From the NCBI RefSeq assembly GCF_044872765.1, contig NZ_CP085253.1, forward strand, positions 1,488,001-1,552,000: a stretch of 64,000 nucleotides of DNA, given 5' to 3'. The notes beneath the pieces were generated by a model that did no database searches, was not told where the DNA came from, and worked only from the letters and a program-made list of their open reading frames with translations. The translations under genes and the position numbers were made by a program. The stretch comes from Micrococcus sp023147585 (GTDB lineage Bacteria; Actinomycetota; Actinomycetes; Actinomycetales; Micrococcaceae). Below are positions 35,658 through 44,085 of the stretch, piece after piece. The first letter of the stretch is position 1, and every line of letters begins with the position of its first letter.

Positions 35658-36112
35658 GACACCCTGCCGCCGGACGTGGCAGATGGCGATCCAGTAGCAA
35701 CTCTTAGACATGCAGAGTGTTCGGAGTGGGCGTGGATGCGCTCGTGCGACCCGCAGGAAGTACCGCGGCTCCAGTCTGGAGGCGCCTTCTACGCACCCAG
35801 GCGAATTCGCACGGCCCCGTCCTGGATGCCCTTCTTCACTCATCTCCAGCTCGGCCTACTTTGCAGAGACGAACGTGTGGCGCGTGTTTGTGAACTCTTG
35901 GCCGCGCGTCGTGTGAAATCTTCGCTGCATCTCTACAGCAGCGAAGAGTTCCAAAACGCGCCAATTTGATTCATACGCTGTCGAGATGCAGCGAAGAGTT
36001 CCAAAACGCGCCAATTCGATTCATATGCTGGTCAGGGTCTGAAGGGTTGACGCCGGCTCCTCCTGCCCCTCGCTTGACCAGCGCACGGGATCACGGTCGC
36101 TACCCTCGACCC
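35658..36112. repeat. 455-nt gap with inverted and direct copies of the TGTCGAGATGCAGC motif
   Basis: At 35921-35936 the motif is reversed (GAAATCTTCGCTGCATCTC), followed at once by a partial forward copy (GCAGCGAAGAGTTCC), so the two can pair. A full forward copy at 35979-36003 repeats the adjoining CCAAAACGCGCCAATT block. The last copy is the left edge of the duplicated module. No gene was supported in this gap. Confidence 0.8.
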
Positions 36113-36646
36113 ATGCCCGTCCGTCTGCGCCCTGCCGTCCTCGACGACGCCCCAGCTCTCGCGGCGCTGGCCGTGTCGCAGCGCGCACACCTGGCCCCCT
36201 GGGAGCCGGAGCGCCCCGACCGATGGTTCACCGAGGCCGGCCAACGCGAGGCCCTCGAGCAGGCAGACCGTGACCGCGCAGCGGACCGCTCCTACGCGTA
36301 CCTCATCACCGACGCGGCGGGCTCGATCCTCGGCCGCCTCACCCTGGCCAGCGTGGTCCGCGGTGCCGGGCAGTTCTGCTCACTCGGCTATTGGGTCGCC
36401 CGCGAGGCGACGGGCCGCGGCGTGGCGACCGCTGCCGTCGGGCAGGCCCTGGAGATCGCCTTCGGCGAGCTCGGCCTGCACCGCCTGCAGGCCGAGATCC
36501 TCCCCCACAACCACGCCTCCCGCCGCGTGCTGGAACACCACGGGTTCCAGCGGTACGGCCTGGCCCCGCAGTACCTGCGGATCGCCGGCCGCTGGCAGGA
36601 CCACGAGCTCTGGCAGCTCCTCGCGCCGGCGGAGGGGCAGCGGTGA
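36113..36646 (+). CDS. GNAT N-acetyltransferase (RimJ/RimL-like), copy 2
   Basis: A 177-residue paralogue of the gene at 9379. Same layout: GYWVAREATGRGVATAAVGQ acetyl-CoA loop and RLQAEILPHNHASRRVLEHHGF. Differences cluster in residues 10-60 (for example APALAALAVSQRAHLAPWEP). TACCCT at 36101-36106 lies 6 nt before ATG 36113, again leaderless. It is coupled to the methyltransferase by a 4-nt overlap. Confidence 0.85.
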   Translation: MPVRLRPAVLDDAPALAALAVSQRAHLAPWEPERPDRWFTEAGQREALEQADRDRAADRSYAYLITDAAGSILGRLTLASVVRGAGQFCSLGYWVAREATGRGVATAAVGQALEIAFGELGLHRLQAEILPHNHASRRVLEHHGFQRYGLAPQYLRIAGRWQDHELWQLLAPAEGQR

Positions 36647-37260
36647 CCCCTGACGACGCCGCCCGGGAAGGACTTCTCACCAGCCGAGCCGCCTATAGCG
36701 CCCGGGTGGCCGAGTACACGGAGCTGCTGGGGACCATGGACGCCGTGGCCGAGGACGACAGGCTCCTGGTCGAAGCCTGGGCCGGCCGGGTGGATGGGGT
36801 TCTGGCCGACGTCGGCTGTGGGCCGGCCCACTGGACCGCACACCTGGCCTCGCTGGGCCATGAGGTGACGGGCATCGAGCCGGTCGAAGAGTTCGTCACC
36901 CATGCGCGCCGAACCCACCCGGAGGTACGCGTGGAGCCGGGCTCGTTCCAGACCCTGCCCGTAGCCGCCTTCGACGGGATCCTGGGCTGGTACTCAATCA
37001 TCCACACGCCGCCGGTGGAGATGCCTCTCCTCCTGGAGCGCGCACACCAGGCACTGCGCCCTGGCGGGTCACTACTGCTGGGCTTCTTCGCGTCAGACCA
37101 GGTGGAGGCCTTCGATCACGCCGTCACAACGGCGTGGTACTGGCCGGTCGACGAGCTCGCGGGCGTGATGACCGCGGCGGGGTTCACCGTGGTCGGCCGC
37201 GGCACACGGCAGGACACGGGGGCCCGCCGGCACGGGTGGATCGAGGCTGTCAGGGAATGA
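36643..37260 (+). CDS. class I SAM-dependent methyltransferase, copy 2
   Basis: A 205-residue paralogue of the gene at 9909. Motif I VLADVGCGPAHWTAHLA and GIEPVEEF are unchanged; GILGWYSIIHTPP follows. The C-terminus differs slightly (ARRHGWIEAVRE). GTG start overlapping the GNAT stop. A GCGCTC/GAGCGC hairpin follows about 95 nt downstream. Confidence 0.85.
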   Translation: MTPDDAAREGLLTSRAAYSARVAEYTELLGTMDAVAEDDRLLVEAWAGRVDGVLADVGCGPAHWTAHLASLGHEVTGIEPVEEFVTHARRTHPEVRVEPGSFQTLPVAAFDGILGWYSIIHTPPVEMPLLLERAHQALRPGGSLLLGFFASDQVEAFDHAVTTAWYWPVDELAGVMTAAGFTVVGRGTRQDTGARRHGWIEAVRE

Positions 37261-37617
37261 ATCGTCTGGCGCTTTCCGCCCCCAATTTTCCAGGGAACCG
37301 TCCTTCGCGATTCGCGTGCGATCTTCACCGCGTCTGGACAGTCAGCGAGCGCTCCCCCTCGAGCGCCGCAAACGGTCGTTTGTGTCTCGCAAGATTCAAG
37401 CCACAAGTCTCGCCACCACATCGCCGTGGGACGAGAGACGGCGAGGTCCTACTGGAAGACAGCTCCAAACGCCCTCAACCTGCCGGCCCGGCCTCCCCCT
37501 TTTCCCGTCGCAAGTGGCTTCCAGGTTTTAGACCTATGACGAGCGAGGTGGGTGCTTGACCCCTGATCTTGGACACGCTGATTCCAACACGATGATGGGG
37601 AAGCGAGAATCCGAGGG

Positions 37618-37947
37618 ATGGCTAGGAAGAACTACACGGACGAGTTCCGGCAGCGGGCGGTGGACTTGTACGAGTCGACGCCCGGTGCGACGTTGAATGG
37701 CATCGCGGCGGACCTCGGGATCTCCCGCGGTGCGCTGCGGGAGTGGGTCGAGAAGCACGGCTCGGGCACGACGACCGCCGGCACCATGTCGCCGCCCACG
37801 TCGGGGCGGTCGGAGTCGCAGGCGGCGAGGATCGTGCGGCTGGAGGCGGAACTGGCGGCGTCGAAGGCGGAGAAGCTGAAGCTCGAGACGGAGCGGGACA
37901 TCCTCCGTCAGGCGGCGAAGTATTTCGCCGGGGAGACGAACTGGTGA
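37618..37947 (+). CDS. IS3 transposase orfA
   Basis: A 109-residue DNA-binding protein: NYTDEFRQRAVDLYEST, NGIAADLGISRGALREWV (helix-turn-helix) and a C-terminal leucine-rich coiled coil (ARIVRLEAELAASKAEKLKL) ending in ERDILRQAAKYFAGE. Its stop overlaps the GTG of orfB by 3 nt. Confidence 0.92.
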   Translation: MARKNYTDEFRQRAVDLYESTPGATLNGIAADLGISRGALREWVEKHGSGTTTAGTMSPPTSGRSESQAARIVRLEAELAASKAEKLKLETERDILRQAAKYFAGETNW

Positions 37948-38867
37948 ACCGCTTCCAGTTCGTCGAGGACCACAAGGACGCCTACGGCGTGAAGCGGTTG
38001 TGCGAGATCGTCGAGATCGCGAGGTCGTCGTTCTACGCCTGGCTCGCGGCGGCTCCGGGACGGGCGGCGAGAGCGGCCGAAGATACAGCCCTCGCCGCAC
38101 GGATCAGGGTGCTGCAGGACCCCGCCCAGGGCGGCGACCGCGCCTACGGGGCACCCCGGATCACCGCCGACCTCAACGACGGCGTCACCACCGCCGCCGA
38201 GCGGGTGAATCACAAGCGCGTCGCCCGCGTGATGCGTGAGCACCAGCTGGTGGGGATCCGGCTGCGACGCCGGGTGAAGACCACGATCCCGGACCAGTCC
38301 GGGAGGAAGTTCCCCGACCTGATCGGCCGGGACTTCTCGATCGGGGAGCCGAACCGCCGGTACGTCGGCGATATCACCTACCTCCCGATCGCAGACGGGT
38401 CGAACCTGTATCTCGCGACGTGCATCGACCTCGGCTCCCGCAAGCTCGCGGGCTGGCAGGTCGCCGACCACATGCGCACCGAACTCGTCGAGGACGCACT
38501 CCGCGCCGCGGCCCGCGACCGCGGCAGTCTCGCCGGCGCCGTGTTTCACAGCGACCACGGCAGCGTCTACGCCTCGAAGGCCTACGCGGCCCTCTGCGAG
38601 CAGCTCACCGTCGTCCAGTCCATGGGTGCGGTGGGCACGAGTGCCGACAACTCACTCGCGGAGAGTTTCAACGCCGCGCTCAAGCGGGAGCTACTCGAGG
38701 GCCGGGCCGCATTTCCAGATCAGGCCACGGCCTACCGGGCCGTGTTCCGATGGGCGAACCGCTACAACACCCGCCGACGCCACTCCACGATCGGCCAGGT
38801 GAGCCCAAATAGCTACGAGAACGCCTACGACGCCGCGAGGTCAGCTACCCTCACGGAAGCGGCATAA
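37944..38867 (+). CDS. IS3 transposase orfB
   Basis: A 307-residue DDE integrase-like protein. HTH_21 region VKRLCEIVEIARSSFYAW, then the rve core with Asp in RYVGDITYLPIADGSN, second Asp in AVFHSDHGSVYAS and Glu in NSLAESFNAALKREL. Normally made as an orfAB frameshift fusion. Intact, so the element could be mobile. Confidence 0.93.
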   Translation: MNRFQFVEDHKDAYGVKRLCEIVEIARSSFYAWLAAAPGRAARAAEDTALAARIRVLQDPAQGGDRAYGAPRITADLNDGVTTAAERVNHKRVARVMREHQLVGIRLRRRVKTTIPDQSGRKFPDLIGRDFSIGEPNRRYVGDITYLPIADGSNLYLATCIDLGSRKLAGWQVADHMRTELVEDALRAAARDRGSLAGAVFHSDHGSVYASKAYAALCEQLTVVQSMGAVGTSADNSLAESFNAALKRELLEGRAAFPDQATAYRAVFRWANRYNTRRRHSTIGQVSPNSYENAYDAARSATLTEAA

Positions 38868-39063
38868 CCGAACCGACACCGTGTCCACGATCAAGGGTCA
38901 AGGCCCGTGGTACGACACGCGCGGCCTTATCCGGGGCATAGACGGGCCAGATTTGGGACAGTAACGTCTGTCACATCGCTGTGAGGCACTTTGGCCCATA
39001 CCGCCGAGAGTGCATCACCCAGGCGGCACTCGCCGGCCCTGGATCATCCGTTGAGGAGCCCAG

Positions 39064-39351
39064 ATGAGCAGCACGACAGCAGCAATGGTCAAACCCATCG
39101 AAGACAACGGCCTCGTCCGTGCGCTGATCATGACCCAGGGCGTCGTAACGGTGCTGATGGCATTCGCCTTCCTTCCGCTCGGCGTTGCAGGGATGCTGGT
39201 AAACGCAGCCCTCGCCTTCGGCTCGCACGGAGAGAACCGTCGCCTGTTCGCAGGATTCGCCATCGCCGCAGCCGTCGCCTGCGCATGCGTCGGGCTGTTC
39301 CTCTTGCCCGCAGGAGCCAGCTCGTCCTCCACAAGCGCTCCGGTCGGCTGA
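39064..39351 (+). CDS. small membrane protein
   Basis: A 95-residue protein with two predicted transmembrane helices (about 20-50: LIMTQGVVTVLMAFAFLPLG; and 62-82: LFAGFAIAAAVACACVGLFL) and a Ser-rich tail. Not recognised. ATG 39064 is preceded by GAGGAG at 5 nt. It sits between the IS3 element and a lipoprotein gene. Confidence 0.6.
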   Translation: MSSTTAAMVKPIEDNGLVRALIMTQGVVTVLMAFAFLPLGVAGMLVNAALAFGSHGENRRLFAGFAIAAAVACACVGLFLLPAGASSSSTSAPVG

Positions 39352-39626
39352 ACCGCGCTGGCCTTCCCTGCCCACGCCGCCCCGGGCCGACGCCCGTGAC
39401 GTGACCGTCCGGACTTCTCCCCAGGCTGCTCACCTCGCGCATGCCAACCGAAATGGCCGCCCCTCGCGGACCTGGCAGAACCGGTCGTCTCCACCGTGCT
39501 CGGTTCTCGCCGGCGGCGATCCTCAGAACAAGGCGCCTGGACGTGATAGACGGGTCACCTCCAAGCTCGCGCACTGCTCACAGACTGGCGCAGTCCAGTC
39601 CTCGTCCCGGACACCAGGAGCAACTA

Positions 39627-40094
39627 ATGACACGCAGAGCAACCCTCTCATTCACAGCAGTACTTGCCGCCGTCGCGCTCTGCGCCACCGGGTGCGGCCC
39701 GGACCGCCCGGGAATCTCACTGATCGACGACGCCGGCACGCGACTCCTCGTGGCGGACGAGCCTTGGGTGCAACGTTCGGGCGAGTCCAGTCAGCTCGTG
39801 ACCGGCCGCCTGGAGCTCACCGACGGCGGATGCCTGGTGGTAGCGGAAGAGGACACGGTCAGCGCACCGGATGCCACATCCGATCCCGTGGCCTTCCCCG
39901 CCGGGTCGCGGATCGAGCGGGAAGACGACCGGGTGGTGGGCGTCCGCACCCCGGACCGACTCATTCGCCTCGGTGAGAGCCGTGGCTACACGGGCGGCAG
40001 GGTCATCCTCGAAGACCTGAAGCCCGAGGTGCGGACCGCCGTGAAGGGATGCCCAACACGGCACAACGTGTTCGTGACCGACGCAGCGGGGTGA
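39627..40094 (+). CDS. putative lipoprotein
   Basis: A 155-residue secreted protein. The signal peptide (TRRATLSFTAVLAAVALCAT) ends in a lipobox-like LCATGC, so Cys23 is probably lipidated and the protein membrane-anchored outside. The mature part (GRLELTDGGCLVVAEEDTV, then FPAGSRIEREDD) has the look of a small beta-rich domain; I do not recognise it. CAGGAG precedes ATG 39627 by 6 nt. Confidence 0.65.
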   Translation: MTRRATLSFTAVLAAVALCATGCGPDRPGISLIDDAGTRLLVADEPWVQRSGESSQLVTGRLELTDGGCLVVAEEDTVSAPDATSDPVAFPAGSRIEREDDRVVGVRTPDRLIRLGESRGYTGGRVILEDLKPEVRTAVKGCPTRHNVFVTDAAG

Positions 40095-40637
40095 CCAAGG
40101 CACCCACGGAGGGATCAGTCGTGGATGGACCACGAGAACGTCCGACCCACTGCGGCTAGGGCCCGCCTGTTAGTCATGCTCGGGCCTAGGCTGAGTGACT
40201 TTGCGCCCGGAAGGGGCCGGCGGCGCTAACGGTCGTTTGTGACAAGGGGCCCCGCCATGCGCCGTGCGCGCCACCTCCGGCCCTGTCCGCCCGCCACATG
40301 ACTCGCCACAACCAACCCGCCAGAGCGGCCGCCGCCCGTACGTTTCTGGCGAGCCCTGGGGCGCGCGGGGCGCCCGCCTGGACACCCAGTTTTCACGCCG
40401 ACCGGATCCCGCCCGATATGCGAAGAGTTCCCCGCGCGTCAGGTGAAATCCGCGCTGCATCTCGACGACAAAGGCCCTTGCCCACCGATCCGCGTCGTGA
40501 CACAGTTCACCCCATGATGCAGCAGCAGTGACCCCGTGGGTCCGACGACCCACCACCGGCCTCCCCGCGCGCCCGTCTCGAGCACGGCTCGAAGGGTGCC
40601 TCTGCGCCCACCCCTTTCTTCAGAAAGCAGTCACCGC
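40095..40637. other. 543-nt gap holding repeat copy 2
   Basis: Non-coding. The 238-bp repeat occupies 40230-40466. The remainder shows no gene; the last 170 nt lead into the GNAT gene and should hold its promoter. Confidence 0.6.
40230..40466 (+). repeat. 238-bp dispersed repeat, copy 2
   Basis: Partner of 25046-25283. Begins CGGTCGTTTGTGACAAG, has CTCGCCACAACCAACC in the same internal place, and ends with GCTGCATCTCGAC. It marks the right edge of the accessory island. Confidence 0.85.
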
Positions 40638-41708
40638 ATGCCTGACATCATCGAATTCCCCCTGCCCGCCTCGTCGGACGACCCCCACTGGCGGGCCTAC
40701 TGCCGCCTCGGAGATGAGTACAACCACGAGCTGATCGGCACGACCGAGTGGGACGAGACCCCCACGAACGCGCTCATCCAGGCCGCCGCCGAGACCGACC
40801 ACACGCAGCGCCGCTACCTGGCGTACGTCGACGGCGAGGCGGTCGGCTACGCCCGCGTCCTGATCAACCACGTCGACGACCCTGACGCGGCCGCCCTCAA
40901 TGTCTACGTCCACCCGCGGCACCGCGGACGGGGCCACGGCCGCGCACTGGCCGAGCGGCTCGTCCAGGACACCGCCAGCCTCACCCGTTTCGAGACCTGG
41001 CCGCTGACGCCGCGGCCGGTGGCCGGGCAACGGGCGCTCACCCCGCCCAACGGCGCCGGCGCGGTGCCCGCCGAGCATCCGGGTGTGCATCTCGCCCAGT
41101 CCTACGGCTTCGCGCTCGTCCAGATCGAGCGGGTGAGCCGGTATGACTTCGCCGATCCGGGGATCGACCCCGCCGTCGCCCTGGCCGAGGCCGAAGGCGT
41201 CTCGGCGGACTACGAGCTCCACGCCTGGGAGGGCGCGGCCGACGCGTCCCTGCAGGACGACCTCGCCGTCCTCAAGGCCCGCATGGCCACGGACGTGCCA
41301 TCCGGGGAACGCACCGTGGTGGAGCAGGTCTGGGATGCGGCCCGCGTGCGTCGCATGGACGAGCAGATCCTGACGACCGGGCGGCTCTTCCGCGCGGTGG
41401 CGCGGCACCGTGCCACCGGTCGGATCGTCGCCCTGAGCGAGCTGGTGGCGCCCCGCTCGCGCCCGGACGGGCTGATCGACCAATGGGACACCATCGTGCT
41501 GCCCGAGCACCGCGGCCACCGCCTCGGCATGCGCGTAAAGGCGGCGAACCTCATCGCCGTGCGCGACGCGCTGCCCGAGGCCCGCGCGATCATCACGTGG
41601 AACGCCGAGGAGAACCGGCACATGCTCGACGTGAATGAGGCGCTGGGCTTCCGGCCTGTGCTGGCCGAGGCGTCCATGGAGGCGTCGGCACCGCTGCGAC
41701 GTCGCTGA
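40638..41708 (+). CDS. tandem-domain GNAT N-acetyltransferase
   Basis: A 356-residue protein with two GNAT domains. Domain 1 has LNVYVHPRHRGRGHGRALAE (about residues 90-110). Domain 2 has DTIVLPEHRGHRLGMRVKAA (about 288-308) followed by ITWNAEENRHMLDVNEALGF. This resembles the mycothiol-synthase-like two-domain GNATs of actinobacteria. ATG 40638 begins MPDIIEFPLP. Convergent with lysG. Acceptor unknown. Confidence 0.85.
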   Translation: MPDIIEFPLPASSDDPHWRAYCRLGDEYNHELIGTTEWDETPTNALIQAAAETDHTQRRYLAYVDGEAVGYARVLINHVDDPDAAALNVYVHPRHRGRGHGRALAERLVQDTASLTRFETWPLTPRPVAGQRALTPPNGAGAVPAEHPGVHLAQSYGFALVQIERVSRYDFADPGIDPAVALAEAEGVSADYELHAWEGAADASLQDDLAVLKARMATDVPSGERTVVEQVWDAARVRRMDEQILTTGRLFRAVARHRATGRIVALSELVAPRSRPDGLIDQWDTIVLPEHRGHRLGMRVKAANLIAVRDALPEARAIITWNAEENRHMLDVNEALGFRPVLAEASMEASAPLRRR

Positions 41709-41731
41709 CGGTCCGCGACCTCGGTGCCGCC

Positions 41732-42352
41732 TCACCCCCGCTCGAGCGTCCGCTGGGCCGCCTCCCGCACCGCCTGTGTGAGCCTCACCAGGCGCGTCAC
41801 GGGCAGCGTGGCCGCCTGCCAGTACAGGGGCACGAGGACGTCGTCGAGCCCGGGCACGCGGACCAGCCGGCCGGCGCGCACGTCCTCGACGGCCTGGGCG
41901 TCCACGAGCATCCCCCACCCCAGGCCGGCCCGGACGGACCGGTGGAACCCTTCGAACGACGGCGCCAGGTGCGTGGGCGGGGCGACGTCCAGCCCGGCGC
42001 CGCTCAGCGCGAGGCGCTGCAGGTCGTCCTTCGCGTTGTAGCGCATCATGGGCATCGCGCCGAGGTCGACGACGTCGCCCGCCGCGTGTCGCGCGAGCAG
42101 GGCGGGCGAGGCGAGCGGGACGTAGCGCATGCTCCCCAGCGGCTCCGCCGCGCACCCCTGCACCGGCTGCGGCTCCGTGGTGACGGCGGCCAGCACCTCG
42201 CCGCGCCGGAGCAGCACCTGGCCCGCCTCCCGCTCCAGGGCGCGGATGCGCTGGCTGACCGCGGAGGCGCTGACGCCGAGCTCGTACGCGGCCGCCTCGA
42301 ACGAGCCCTCATCCGCGATCGCACGCAGCGCCTGCAGCTGATCCAGGTTCAT
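41732..42352 (-). pseudogene. lysG: LysR-type regulator LysG/ArgP, internally deleted
   Basis: The N-terminal helix-turn-helix is intact (LDQLQALRAIADEGSFEAAA, SASAVSQRIRALEREAG), and the C-terminal effector half resumes at AVTTEPQPVQGCAAEPLG. The protein is 206 residues against about 290-300 for the family: roughly 90 residues spanning the linker and first effector subdomain are missing. The frame is kept, and the joint reads VLLRRGEVLAAV, consistent with recombination between two similar LLRR-coding stretches. It is divergent from lysE, its normal target; activation by lysine/arginine is probably lost. Confidence 0.85.
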
Positions 42353-42423
42353 GAAGCAGAGCTGAGGCACCTGCAGTTCTCTTCGTTTGGCTCAGGCCCG
42401 GCCGGGCCCTAGCGTCCTCACCC

Positions 42424-43038
42424 ATGTGGACCCTCGCCGGCACCGGCCTGCTCACCGGACTCGCCCTCATCGTCGCCATCGGCGCCCAGAACGCCTTCGT
42501 GCTCCGCCAGGGCGTGCGCCGGGAGCATGTGGGCGCCGTCGTGCTGGTGTGCATGGCCTCGGACGCCGTGCTGATCCTGGCCGGGACCGCCGGGGTGGGC
42601 GCGCTCGTGCAGGCCGTGCCGTGGCTGCTCGAGGTGCTGCGCTGGGGCGGCGCCCTGTACCTGCTCTGGTTCGCGGTCTCCTCCCTGCGTGCCGCCCTGC
42701 GCCCGCAGGGGCTCGTGGCCGAGCAGGCGCCGCGCACCGCGGGTTCGGTCGTCGCCGCCACGCTCGCGCTGACCTGGCTCAACCCGCACGTCTACCTGGA
42801 CACCGTGGTGCTGCTGGGCAGCCTCGCCAACCAGCACGGTCCCGACGCGCGGTGGGTCTTCGCCGCCGGCGCCGTCGCCGCCTCGGTCCTGTGGTTCACC
42901 GCGCTCGGCTACGGCGCGCGCCTGTTGGCCCGGGTGCTCGCCGACCCGAAGGCGTGGCGCGTGGTGGACGTGGTGATCGCGGTGGTCATGGCGGTGCTCG
43001 CGGTCCGGCTCATCACCGGTTCCGACGTGTGGGGCTGA
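42424..43038 (+). CDS. lysE: L-lysine/L-arginine exporter LysE
   Basis: A 204-residue inner-membrane exporter of the LysE/ArgO family with about six helices. The family signature GAQNAFVLRQGVRREH lies at residues 21-36, followed by LVCMASDAVLI and TLALTWLNPHVYLDTVVLLG. It exports excess basic amino acids under LysG control. TAGCGT (42410-42415) lies 8 nt before ATG 42424. It is divergent from the internally deleted lysG, so its regulation may be broken. Confidence 0.92.
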   Translation: MWTLAGTGLLTGLALIVAIGAQNAFVLRQGVRREHVGAVVLVCMASDAVLILAGTAGVGALVQAVPWLLEVLRWGGALYLLWFAVSSLRAALRPQGLVAEQAPRTAGSVVAATLALTWLNPHVYLDTVVLLGSLANQHGPDARWVFAAGAVAASVLWFTALGYGARLLARVLADPKAWRVVDVVIAVVMAVLAVRLITGSDVWG

Positions 43039-43053
43039 ACCGACACCGCCCCC

Positions 43054-44085
43054 TCACTCCCCGCCCAGCTCCTCCCGGAGGATCCGCGCGCCGGCCACGA
43101 GCGCCGCCGTCTTGTCCCGCGCCACCGATCGAGCCAGCGGCGCCATGCCGCAGTTGGTGCTCGCGATCAGCTTGTCCGCGTCCACGAACTCGAGGGTCTC
43201 CCGGAGGGTCGCCGCGACCTCCTCGGGCGTCTCGATCTCGTCGCTCGCCACGTCGATCGCGCCGACCATCACCTTCTTGCCGCGCAGCAGGCCGATGAGC
43301 TCCGCCGGCACCCGGGAGTGGTGCCGCTCCAGGGCGATCGTGTCGATCGTGGACTCGCGCAGCAGCGGGAACGACGTCTCGTACTGGCGCCACTCCTCCC
43401 CGAGCGTGGCCTTCCAGTCGTTGTTCGCCTTGATCCCGTAGCCGTAGCAGATGTGCACGGCCGTCTCACACGTCAGGCCCTCGGCCGCACGCTCGAGCGT
43501 CGCCACGCCCCAGTCGCGGACGTCGTCGAAGAACACGTTGAACGCGGGCTCGTCGAACTGCACGACGTCGACGCCCACCGCCGCCAGCTCCCGCGCCTCC
43601 TCGTTGAGGATGCGCGCGAACTCCCACGCGAGCTTCTCGCGGCTGCCGTAGTGGCGGTCGGCGAGGGTGTCGATCATGGTCATCGGCCCGGGCAGGGTCC
43701 ACTTGATGGGCCGGTCCGTCCGCGCGCGCAGGGCCTTCGCGTCGTCCACGAACACCGACGACGGTCGGCCCACCTCCCCGACGACGGTCGGCACGCTCGC
43801 GTCGTACCGGTCGCGGATCCGCACCGTCTCGCGCCGGTCGAAGTCCACACCGCCGAGGTGCTCGATGAACGTGGTGACGAAGTGCTGGCGGGTCTGCTCG
43901 CCGTCGCAGACGATGTCGATGCCCGCACGCTCCTGGTCGGCCACGGCGAGGGCGAGCGCGTCGAGCTTGCCCTCGCGCAGCCGCTCCCCCTCGAGCTTCC
44001 AGGGCGACCAGAGCGTCTCCTCCTCGGCGAGCCAGCCGGGCTTCGGCAGGCTGCCGACGAGGGCGGTGGGGATCAGGGTGGTCAT
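43054..44085 (-). CDS. mesD: folate-independent methionine synthase, core-MetE type (MesD)
   Basis: A 343-residue protein corresponding only to the catalytic C-terminal domain of MetE. Zinc ligands are visible: His and Cys in AVHICYGYG (about residue 210), and Cys in ASTNCGMAPL (about 310). TALVGSLPKPGWL opens the barrel. It lacks the N-terminal folate-binding half. Paired with the DUF1852 gene it fits the MesD type, which needs MesX and oxygen and does not use methyl-tetrahydrofolate; the methyl donor is unknown. Its start overlaps mesX by 4 nt. Last gene of the SAM-riboswitch operon. Confidence 0.88.
   Translation of the reverse strand: MTTLIPTALVGSLPKPGWLAEEETLWSPWKLEGERLREGKLDALALAVADQERAGIDIVCDGEQTRQHFVTTFIEHLGGVDFDRRETVRIRDRYDASVPTVVGEVGRPSSVFVDDAKALRARTDRPIKWTLPGPMTMIDTLADRHYGSREKLAWEFARILNEEARELAAVGVDVVQFDEPAFNVFFDDVRDWGVATLERAAEGLTCETAVHICYGYGIKANNDWKATLGEEWRQYETSFPLLRESTIDTIALERHHSRVPAELIGLLRGKKVMVGAIDVASDEIETPEEVAATLRETLEFVDADKLIASTNCGMAPLARSVARDKTAALVAGARILREELGGE

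Larger units (their letters stand above)
35979..37384 (+). repeat. segmental duplication, copy 2 (GNAT + methyltransferase module)
   Basis: Ungapped partner of 9245-10650 at offset 26,734. It ends in GTCGTTTGTG like copy 1. The substitutions are spread over both genes, with the GNAT N-terminus most diverged. Confidence 0.9.
37557..38900 (+). mobile_element. IS3-family insertion sequence
   Basis: A 1,344-bp element with imperfect inverted ends beginning TGACCC.TGATC.TGGACACG. It has two overlapping frames in the usual orfA/orfB order. No target duplication was seen at the edges, so one end may have moved or the boundaries may be off by a base. Confidence 0.85.
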
